Shown here piece after piece: positions 49,501 to 60,000 of a stretch of 60,000 nt of DNA. Both the position numbers and the translations under genes were made by a program. Under the pieces are notes generated by a model, which was not told the origin of the DNA, made no database searches, and saw nothing but the letters and a program-made list of their open reading frames with translations. Every line of letters begins with the position of its first letter. Within the stretch, counting starts at the first letter, position 1. This DNA comes from Owenia fusiformis (Eukaryota > Annelida > Polychaeta > Sabellida > Oweniidae): positions 19,061,759-19,121,758 of the forward strand of contig CAIIXF020000009.1 of the NCBI GenBank assembly GCA_903813345.2, in the 5' to 3' direction.

Positions 49501-52500
49501 ACCCTTAATATTATGTATCTGATAATTATACAAATTAAAATATATCTGGTAAAAGACAATGCCCAGTACACTAGAAAAGATATTTCACTTTTTGTGGTTT
49601 TACAACATGGGGTCTATGGGAAATCTCCCCGACATAGAAGTCACATTTTCAAAGAAAATTAAATTTTCAAAGTTGATAAACAGTTTGTAAAACCACATGA
49701 ATATATAAAACAATCCGGACTTACGTCAACCGCACCATTGATGACTTGGACGCCACCTATCATACTACAATTCACCATGCTAGCTATACTTTTAGACGAA
49801 TGCTTTATGCCTCTGAATGTAGGGATCACCTTGGTAGCAAGCTGGGCCAAACTTGATACATTTACTATAAATGAACAAAAATTGAACGAAACCTTTTATT
49901 GAATTAAAACAATAATATTTGATCAATACTATGTTAAGCCTGCCTTCAACTCAAGGTGCGTGATATTACATTCCTATATCCCAACTGATTTGGATGCTTC
50001 TTATTTTTGAGAAACGCTGGCCATTTTAGGGTGAGTATCTTCATCCTAATTATTTTCCTCCTGTGGGGTATAATGCTAAATATATTAATATCGGTGTACT
50101 TTGACTTACGTTTAATCCCAGTCATGAAGTCAATATCGTAATAGAAGAATGGGAGACTTGGCGCTTCAGCTGCAATCTGCTTGATGTAGTCAACTTCCAC
50201 ATCTGAAGAAGATGACGTATAGTTAATTTATAGAAAAACCAGGATACTCTCCAGTCTTGTTGACATCCAGATTATTATATGTCATCAGGTATTTGTTTTA
50301 TAATATTCACCTTCAAATATTCTCTCCAAACTCTAATTTTTTAAAGGAAACGTTAAAATGGTAGCCTGTTTATTTCAGAATACAACTTGTAAAGATTCTA
50401 TTTATCGCACTTTCTTCAACGATACCATTTATCAAATGTACATGTACCTTCTGTCTTTGGCTTGTAATACACACTCCCCGTTGCAGCTATTGCTTGTACA
50501 CCATCAACGGTCTCTGCGTGGGACGCCTTGAATGATCAGTTTTCGTGGTTAAGTGTCATCAATGATGCGAGATGTGATATGATTGGTGACAATTTGTACG
50601 ATGGCGCAGATTTTCCAATTCGGCTATTTTTCTATGTTTTCTTGTCCAGACAAAAAAGTAACAAAAAAACTTGTCGATTCTTGATTGGCTTTATAGTTTA
50701 AGAATAACTAGTCGATTCTTGATTGGCTTTAGTTTAAAAATAACTAGTCATTCTTGATTGGCTTTTAATAGCTCAATGTGTTATGTGGTGAAATACTATA
50801 AAATTGTAAAGCAAATTGTCTCACGAGGTCCATTGATTCTCTAAGGTTGGCCCCTCCCACATGGGCAATGATGGTTAATGGTCTGAAAGCAAATCAAGAG
50901 TTACTGTTACAGGGTATGTGATCAGTGGCATCCACATTGAAGATTTCATTCAGGTTAAAAACAGTGTTTGAAATATTAGAAACTCAGCGAGTTTACTTTT
51001 ACCGGACATCCAAATAAACTGAATTGTGATCAACCCTTTGAAGGGCCCGATTAATGGGCCTTTTTGGGTAAAAATGGGCCTTTCGAGGCCTTACTTTCAA
51101 ATTTTAGGCCACATTATCAAGACAATGGGCCAAGTAAATTTTCCAATTTTTCCGGAATTATTTTTTTCACACTTCAAATATGCCCCCCTCCCCCTTGTTG
51201 GTTCCCGCATCCGCCCCTGGGTCCTCTCCATGTATCTCTCAAACCAGAACCTAGGTAAAACAGAATGGCTGTGGTATAATTTCATTTGATTTAAGTTCTT
51301 ACTTATTATCTACAGCTCTAGCCCAGGCTTCTGTAACTTGCTTCCTCTCTTCAACAGTAAGGGTCGCACCTTCACCAGTAGTGCCAAGTACTGAAATAGT
51401 TTATCTTACGCACTGAAATCAATCCCAAATGCACATATCGTGGCAAACCAATACTGGCTTATGTTTCCGTCCATCAGAGAAGACCCGTTTTTCGAAACAT
51501 ACATTTTGCCAAACATGCCTACATTTTAAAGCATTGAGGCCCATTATGTTAAAATGGGTCCTATTTTTGAAAATTAGGCTCAAAAGGCCTAAAATGAGTA
51601 AGAAGAAATATTTGTTACGAAACAATGAGATAGATGATTATCAGAATAGATGAATTTAATCAGAAAGATAAAATCACTACAAAATTCTAAATAATTCTTA
51701 CCAAAGACATTTGGGATGTTATATTTGAGAATGAGATCCACGTACTTCGGTATAATTTCCAAGTCAACATCGCTATAAAATTCAAAATCATGTGACAGTA
51801 ATACAAATTTTCATGTTCAAATGATCAGAATCTCAAGGCGCTATCGATAGATTCGTGAAAAAGTTAAAACGCTTTTGTAATCCTAAAAGTTACACTTATG
51901 AACGTGAAATTACATTTTAGCACTTTATCTAGAACTTTTGAATAATCAAAGAGGGTATACTAATAAATGATTGCCATTATTTAGGGACTTATATACAATC
52001 AAGTGTACATAAAATGTGATTCTTTTCTGTACCGCATGGCTATCATTTACAAAATAATATCCATGTTTAAGAGTATACTTTGTCTCAAGGACGTCCTCGT
52101 TTGTATTTGAACGTGCAATATGGTTCCTTTGGATTATTGTCCCCTTCTCAGTTGGTTTTTTCAAAGACCCCATTACTACTATTTTCCTTATACTATGCAC
52201 GTATACTCACTCTGCCAAGTCAATACTAAGAAAGGTAGAACTATTTAGTCGAATTCCCCACAGAAGACCATAATGGCTTTCACGTGCAAGTATTCTTAAA
52301 ACATGCACCTTTAATCTCCCCAATGTCTGCAATACATGCACGTCCGAAATAATCACCATATTCTTATTTTGATTGAACAAAATTGACTATCGTAATTGGG
52401 CTACATTAAACATAAAAACAGGTTGCATTTCTGGTGTAGAAATGATTTATATATATTTATTTTGCATCTGTAGGCTATATCTAAGAAGCGAAGGAGTAGG

Positions 52501-55500
52501 GTCCAGAAGTAACGTCAAAGATGTTGCCATTTCAATACTACTAGACCAATCTTCTTGAAACTTGGTAGAGATGTTTGGCAATCATTATGAGTAATACCAG
52601 AAGAATAAAGCTTTTACTCATTCTCAACATTTTCAAGAAGATTACTCCAGTAGTATTGAAATGGTAACAGCATTGACATTTATTCTGGACCACTCTGTGC
52701 AATATTCGCAAGCACTGTGTCATGCTTGTTCATGACGTTCTCATTCTTGAACATTTCGAGTATAAAATGCATGTTTATGGTTTACTAAAATAATTGGGAA
52801 TTCAATGGTTCACTATGGTTCCATTATATTGTTGTTTTGCTTTTCAAACATTGCTTTTTTGTATTCCTAGCTTTTGTAATTCTAATACTCAGGTTTGTGC
52901 TTTCCCAATCTTAAGACTGAAAAATTATTTAATGTTTGGGATTAAAATAATTTAAATTTTCACATGACAATGTGGGACTAATTACACAGCGATTATCCAA
53001 AGTTTAAGAATATTAGATCTACCCAGTGGTAAAGCATTATCACCAGTGCGAACAATAGCGCTATCACCATCACTGACATCATTATTCCGTCATCAACATT
53101 TGGCGAATACTCCTCAATACCCAATGGGTGCCATCCTGGTTTCATACCAGCGTCTTTTTGTGCCTTTCTTAGTTCATTCTTACTTTCATTGTGGTTTTCT
53201 TCATCGTCTGTGATAGCGTCCGTAGCGTACAAGGAATCATGAAAATTATTTATATTTTCATCGCCAGTGAAATATTCCGGTTTGTATTGCTGCTCTTGGC
53301 CCGTATAAAAATACGTCGAACCAGTGTTAAACATTTTAAATTGTCTGTTTGTCAAAGTCAGTCGTTCGTGCAATTGTTTTATTACTATCTTATTCTTCCC
53401 CTAGTGGCATTAAACGTAAATCATGATGGTTCTGTTGCCCAATTACGTAATCAAAGGACCATCTTTTTCAAATTGATCAACATTGGCAGGATACAAGAGT
53501 AGTTTGGGAAATTGAGATTGTTTATCGTTTATTGGAATGCCCAGTGAAGGCCAGTGGTTATTTTAGATCGCTGACTTCAAGTGTATTAAAACAGTCCATT
53601 TGAGAACTACCGACTTGCATCCAAGTGAAGTACTTTTACTAACCGTTTAGAGCCAGTCTTATTCACACACAATTTAATAGTTTGATGTGATAATCGCTGG
53701 TGATTATACTGTATGTTGAGCCATCATAATCCATTTAACGGATTAGAGAAGACATGAATTCCAGGGTGAGCAACTGTAATCCTCAAACTGTGAAATGATA
53801 AATCCAATTAGAAACAATCCATCTGATTTAGTGCCCGTTGTCTCAGAAACTGTCTGCTCTTATTGATTTATATTCGAATCAATATATTTTTATATGAAGA
53901 TGCTATATCACAAGTTTATCATCCTTCTCCGATTTGTGTATTGTTTTTTTTAACGGGATCGGCAGTGATTGCATTGCCAGCTTGCAAAATGTTATCCCTG
54001 CTTGGTTTTGTTTGTTTGTTTGTTTGTTGTTTGTTAATTTGTTTGATAGTAACGCATATATATCTTCATTACCATATGACGATGGTACTGTAAAACTCTT
54101 TTATCCTGGGTTAACTAGTTAAAAAGTCTCCATTGAACAAAATGCGACGCACCTGACAGTGTCGTCGTCCAGCTTTTCGAGCTTTGCGAATTCAGACCAG
54201 AGCACTAGTATATGAATCCGACTTTAGATTATTGTAGACTATCCAATACGATCATATGGCCGATGCTTTGGAAATGTTCAGCCAAATAGCTTCTCAGCAT
54301 CATGAGCAGTTTTGAAGAATATTTGATGTTCTCCCGGAGAGCCGCTAACTATTACTTACGTTCAATATGCCAATTTCAGATAAAAAATCGTGGTGATTGA
54401 AAAGCTCTTGGATTGATGTTATAATCATGCATTCCTAACTTTGTTTTCCTGATTCAGCTGCATATACAGCAAAACAAGCTCGGCCGTATTGGGTATTGTA
54501 GTAGGATATTCTTAATTGCTTACCATGATAAAATATTGATATTTCGGTGCAATCGATTCTACTACCAGTTGTAGCTTAAGAGAACAAGTAATATGCAGAG
54601 GCACGGTGCATCGATAGAAATCCAATACACACTCATAGTATAGCAGAAACAATTGTCTTTATCAAATGGTGGAGCTTGCCAGGCTATTCTGCTTGGTGAA
54701 ACCGTTTGATGACTCCGATGACTTTTAACTTACTAATCAGATCAATGTATTGAATAGAATTGGATCATTGCACAAGATCCGACTAATATGTTTGGCAACC
54801 CAAAGTCAACCCCTTTTGACTACATGTACAAACTTGTTATAACAAAAGGCTGTGAATATAAATTGACATTTCCATGTAAAGTAATATGAATGATGACCTA
54901 ACAATTAATTAGATTATAGGATGGTATATTGAAAAACAATTAACATATTTTGCTAGAACGTTGGTTTTACTTTTCTTTACACAAAACAAGGGTACTTTGA
55001 AAACTTAAAAGTGACAGACGCTCAACAAATTAAAGAATAAAAGCAAACATAACCAAATGCGAAAAGAAACCCCGATATCCATATTGTGCTGCTATATTTG
55101 ATTATGATTTATTGCTAGTTTTGTCTACTTCAACATTTGAATTTATTTACTTTCTAGTACTCATTACTAACCCGTTTTCTTTGAATGGTGTGAACGGTGC
55201 CAAGATATTTCCTTCGATTTTAAAATCCTTCACAGTTTTCTAAAAATCAGGAAATAAAATAAGATGGGATAGTTCTACTTTGTTCTTTCCAGAGTCACGA
55301 GAAACGGTTTCAAACTAATGTTCTTTATATGTTATGTGTATCGATTCATCAATTTATATATTTATTGACAAACATCATAAATTGGCAGCACATTAAAGTA
55401 GGTGAGTCGCATCTGTTATTGGATGTTCAACAGCTCATTGCGACAATTGTTTTATAAATAGATAGTATTTTATACTAGGAGACACATAACTAATACATCC

Positions 55501-56003
55501 TTCCCCTAGAGTGGCATAGATGGTATTTCAAAAAAGTGTATGTATAGACCAACTCTAAGACATGATTTGATGTGATTAAGGTGTATTTTCTTTTAAAAAT
55601 TTGACCTGCCTCCATCTGTCAAAATCAGAAAGACAATTTTTGACATTTTCTATAGATGGCGTCCTCAACAGGTGAGATCTTTTGATTTTCGTGGGGAGTT
55701 TTGATGCCCGAAATGATGTTTAAAACGTTTTTGACGGACAGAGGACATACTGGGTTATGATGGGGATGATAGCAAAATATGTTCTCAAATCTTAGTTTTC
55801 TCTGGAAGACAGATCGTTTGTATGGGAATACGCATGTTATAGTATTTAGTTGTGTTATCCCCTAGTGAACCAATATCGACTGGTTTCTCTGTTAAATTGA
55901 AGTGATATAAAATAAAATAGCAAAAAATCAAAATCAGTCAGATTCTAATGCATCCATTATGCTGATATAAAGAATGTGATATAACTACCTTTTCTGTTGA
56001 CAT
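46563..56003 (-). CDS. NPL: N-acetylneuraminate lyase / DapA-family protein
   Basis: Class I aldolase-type TIM-barrel enzyme; family members cleave sialic acid to pyruvate and N-acetylmannosamine or run related pyruvate condensations. Ten exons in transcription order: 55989-56003, 55172-55239, 51702-51772, 51303-51390, 50825-50882, 50448-50526, 50110-50202, 49725-49864, 49119-49287, 46563-46705. All junction phases agree and the 924 coding bases give 307 residues, the normal family length. Landmarks: start MSTEK; ILAPFTPF (17-24); pyruvate carboxylate-binding GTTGEG (54-59); catalytic Tyr about 148 in LPFFYYDIDFMTG; Schiff-base Lys about 178 in PTFRGIKHSS. The usual sugar-contact residues are changed: human GVDEQ corresponds to GAVDQ (201-205), and GST(Y) to GVPC. 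Substrate may therefore not be sialic acid. It could equally be called a dihydrodipicolinate-synthase-like protein. Confidence 0.92.
47725..48590. mobile_element. Second-level TA-flanked element
   Basis: Terminal inverted repeats: CAGGGTGGTCCAAAAAATGG on the left; the right end reads ccatttttggaccaccctg. The match continues into ctcgtatttcaaaaataaat. TA lies on both sides, duplicated from the catagTA site of the outer element. No transposase. Confidence 0.85.
47776..48148. mobile_element. Third-level element with caatggggca subrepeats
   Basis: The ends are TA-AAGCCCAGCATACACCAATG on the left and cattggtgtataccgggctt-TA on the right. The interior repeats tcccatg, tggggca and tgggactcgatgg. 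A second internal copy of the terminus lies at about 47963 (gaagcccgacatacaccaat), so it may be a dimer. The frames read here (113-175 codons) are repeat artefacts. Confidence 0.75.
49394..49690. mobile_element. Copy of the 4216-4650 element, inverted
   Basis: Shares gcgagtag-tagttac at the left edge, ccactaggtgg, ggttcaatt and tcaaagttgataaac with the 4.2-kb element in opposite orientation. It lies in the lyase intron between the exons at 49287 and 49725. Confidence 0.6.
50669..50768. repeat. Short tandem repeat, gattcttgattggcttta type, 3 copies
   Basis: Three units of about 45 and 40 bp sharing cttgattggcttt and aataactagtc, in the lyase intron between the exons at 50526 and 50825. Confidence 0.8.
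52488..52700. mobile_element. ~210-bp inverted-repeat MITE in the lyase intron
   Basis: gggtccagaagtaacgtcaa with ttgccatttcaatactact and atcttcttgaaa pairs with the inverse ggaccactctg end. No coding capacity. Small open frames on either strand are artefacts. Confidence 0.65.
52993..53334 (-). CDS. Possible nested single-pass membrane protein, 113 residues
   Basis: Not recognised. The frame starts at ATG (53334) and ends at TAA (52993), on the same strand as the lyase gene and inside its second intron (51773-55171). The first 84 residues are hydrophilic and acidic (DDEENHNESKNEL), with a KPGWHPLG block. Residues about 84-101 (GIMMSVMVIALLFALVIM) form one clear membrane segment, followed by a short tail. 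A weak donor (TGG|GTAGAT) after residue 104 means it could instead be an exon. The composition is unlike the flanking AT-rich repeats. It could be a nested gene, an exon of a longer gene, or chance. Confidence 0.35.
   Translation of the reverse strand: MFNTGSTYFYTGQEQQYKPEYFTGDENINNFHDSLYATDAITDDEENHNESKNELRKAQKDAGMKPGWHPLGIEEYSPNVDDGIMMSVMVIALLFALVIMLYHWVDLIFLNFG
53335..55171 (-). other. Part of lyase intron 2, nothing seen
   Basis: A (tttg)n run near 54010-54030. No further exons are recognised on either strand. Confidence 0.4.
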
Positions 56004-57469
56004 TTTACCAAGGCCACAAGTCAGTTCCTACAATTGCGTAAACTCAAATAGCATTACCGAATAGAGCATTCGAAATTATAATTGTTAACAACTGTGGTCA
56101 TGTGATGTTTGTTTATATGTTATTCGGGTCACTGTTGTAAAGAATTGTTTGTAAACGATGAAGTTTGACCTTCGTTGGAGATAACGGAGTTGTTTTCTCT
56201 TATCTATTCGGTGTTCAGGGACAATATTTTACAGATAAATCACAATAGGTAGCATTCAAATGTTTGAATTGGTTTTGCCGATGATCTCAATTTTGAAAAC
56301 CGATTTATCTAGAATCAGGAAAGTGACATTCTGAAAATGGGTAATATTTCTTGAGATTTACAATTTGAACTCTTGACAGACACCACAGATAACGCCTCTT
56401 ACTATTATAGCTGATTTGACTGTTTTCACGCTTACATCTTAGTAATCTCAAATGTAAAGTTCATGGCTTTTATGGGAGTTGAATGTGAATTGTCAATTAC
56501 CAATAGGCAGAAAATATAGTTTCTTGCTCTTTAATACAGGTTTTAATTGGATATAAGGAGGATGATCTCTAATATTAAGTGAGTGTAACTAAAGTAAAGC
56601 TTTTAAAATGGGTATTTCAGCTGACTTACATACTATGTAAAAAATAAGAAATACAAGTACTTGTTGATGCATATAAGAGTTTATTGTGATATAAATACTG
56701 TAAATCAATCTGTACAAGATAAAAACCAAAAATCAAACTGTTTACATAAATACAAATTGAATGGATGGAATCAGCAATTTCATATATACTGTACCGTAAA
56801 TGATCAACATTTATCTATAATATCAGAGAATCTTTAGCATTTCATGCTTCATGCATGTGTTGCAAAAATATGTACATCATTTTTTATGAATATAATACAA
56901 AAATGTACATATATGAAAAATATACAATAATATACATGCAGATGTATGCTGCATATGGCATCTATAATAATCTATCATTCTACATTCTATGATCATTCTT
57001 AACAATAATGTATACATTATACAAATCCATCCTAAGTTGTGTTTTCACTTTTTCACTAACAGTTAAATGACTTTAAGTATTTATTAAGGAAATTATGAAA
57101 AATTGTCGACAACATTGATTATTATGAAAAATGTCATTTCTAAAGTGTCTAGTTTTCATCATTATCAATTCTTAATATAAAAATAATTTAAAAGATGGCG
57201 TTGCGCTACTTCTTCGCTTTCTTCAGTCTCTGTTCGATTCATTCCCCAATAATTGCACCATCGATGTGTGAAATAATACTTTTATGTAAGTCAATCCAGT
57301 TTGTTCTCACCACTCCAATTAAGAGATATATAAAATGAATCAGATATCAGTCTGTCACGCCTGGTTGTTTATAATACCTTAATAATCAATATTCTCAGTG
57401 ATTCCCAAGATGATAATTGATATTGAAAGTGGTGATAACAAATTGGATTACAAAATTTCTAGCAAATGT
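56004..57469. other. Intergenic and tektin 3' UTR
   Basis: Between the lyase start and the tektin stop. The tektin 3' UTR probably runs to about 56660, given the minus-strand AATAAA at 56680-56685. The lyase 5' UTR and promoter are in the low part near 56004 onward, without a recognisable motif. Confidence 0.4.
56680..56685 (-). terminator. Tektin polyadenylation signal
   Basis: AATAAA on the minus strand, about 785 bp after the tektin stop codon, at the start of a very AT-rich stretch. Confidence 0.5.
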
Positions 57470-59453
<1,984 letters not shown>

Positions 59454-60000
59454 CTATAGGAATAAAATATAATGTATATAATACAACATTTGGTTACCAA
59501 GAAATCAGGATTCTGAAAAACTGTAAAAAACATGTACATGCAATAAACAAGGTTTTCACTGAAAATCTTAATTTGTAGCTACATGTACATGTAGGTACAT
59601 GACTGTATACAAATAGAGTTTCTAAATATGATTTATTATATTACTATCTTATTTTCATATAGAATCAATTGTCTCAATCTTAGCATGTTTTATATGGTAA
59701 AGCGGATATTTTAACGATTTTCTCTATGTTACAAGTTGTAGACAAGTGTATTGGAAAACAATAAGTGTTGATCAAAACCTCTTAGTCTAAGAGACATTGC
59801 CTGCTTACACACCATTATCCAATAAGAACATTACGTACTTCATTGATATGTAATCAAGTAAATCTGCATTCTAATATCATCAGACACTATTGATGTTTTG
59901 ATCATGTGTATTTAAAATGAGGACTTGTAACTCATGAATTGTTTAAAAATGAAAATGTTTCCAGTTGTATGAATTACAAGAAATACAACAAAGTATATTG
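59454..60000 (-). other. Tektin intron, nothing seen
   Basis: AT-rich sequence without a recognisable further tektin exon. The upstream exons must lie past the window edge. Confidence 0.5.

Noticed and set aside
52211-52326. Possible lyase exon (frame ending STFLSIDLA) with matching phase 2 donor
   Set aside because: The frame agreed with the next exon, but it lacks the APFTPF motif. The exon at 55172-55239 has that motif, the same phase, and connects to a start exon at 55989-56003.
57239-57340. Minus-strand frame reading NWIDLHKSIISHIDGAIIGE before a stop
   Set aside because: It looks protein-like but is about 33 codons with no start or convincing acceptor, within the tektin 3' UTR.

Overview
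This is an AT-rich, intron-rich, repeat-dense piece of an animal nuclear genome. It has GT-AG introns, microsatellites, satellites, many inverted-repeat (MITE-like and foldback-like) elements and no prokaryotic gene organisation. The gene content (a tektin with the RPNVESCRD signature, a ZCCHC24 orthologue, an N-acetylneuraminate lyase-family enzyme and a MAM-domain fragment), together with the many TA-flanked small inverted-repeat elements, suggests a bilaterian, probably marine, invertebrate. I cannot resolve the phylum. Almost all long open frames are artefacts of tandem repeats; the real genes were rebuilt from short exons with consistent splice phases.

Layout. 0.7-10.3 kb: two adjacent foldback-like structures (arms at 669/6591 and 6637/10290). 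10.4-12.4 kb, plus strand: two alternative copies of the last exon of a MAM-domain gene, separated by a 54-bp satellite and a decayed Tc1/mariner-superfamily element. 13.3-16.6 kb: 50-bp and 145-bp satellites. 16.8-17.5 kb: a possible small two-exon gene of unknown function. 18-34 kb, minus strand: ZCCHC24, complete, with two tandem alternative terminal exons, a very large intron and an intronic 39-bp minisatellite of about 38 copies. 34.8-46.5 kb: no gene; inverted-repeat elements, tandem repeats and a 1.6-kb purine-strand tract. 46.6-56.0 kb, minus strand: a complete 10-exon, 307-residue lyase of the NanA/DapA family, with nested transposable elements in its last intron and a possible small membrane protein in a larger intron. 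56.7-59.5 kb, minus strand: the 3' part of a tektin-3-like (tektin-A class) gene with a duplicated, phase-matched internal exon.

The genes do not form a pathway: one is a probable RNA-binding protein, one a sugar-acid/aldolase-type enzyme, one a ciliary microtubule protein and one a cell-surface type domain. The most notable pattern is that three of the four recognisable genes carry tandem-duplicated exons with matching splice phase: terminal exons in the MAM gene and ZCCHC24, an internal exon in the tektin. In ZCCHC24 the two copies differ at many synonymous sites but almost not at the protein level, so both are probably used. A second theme is stepwise insertion of transposable elements, including a three-deep nest with target-site TA dinucleotides at each level.
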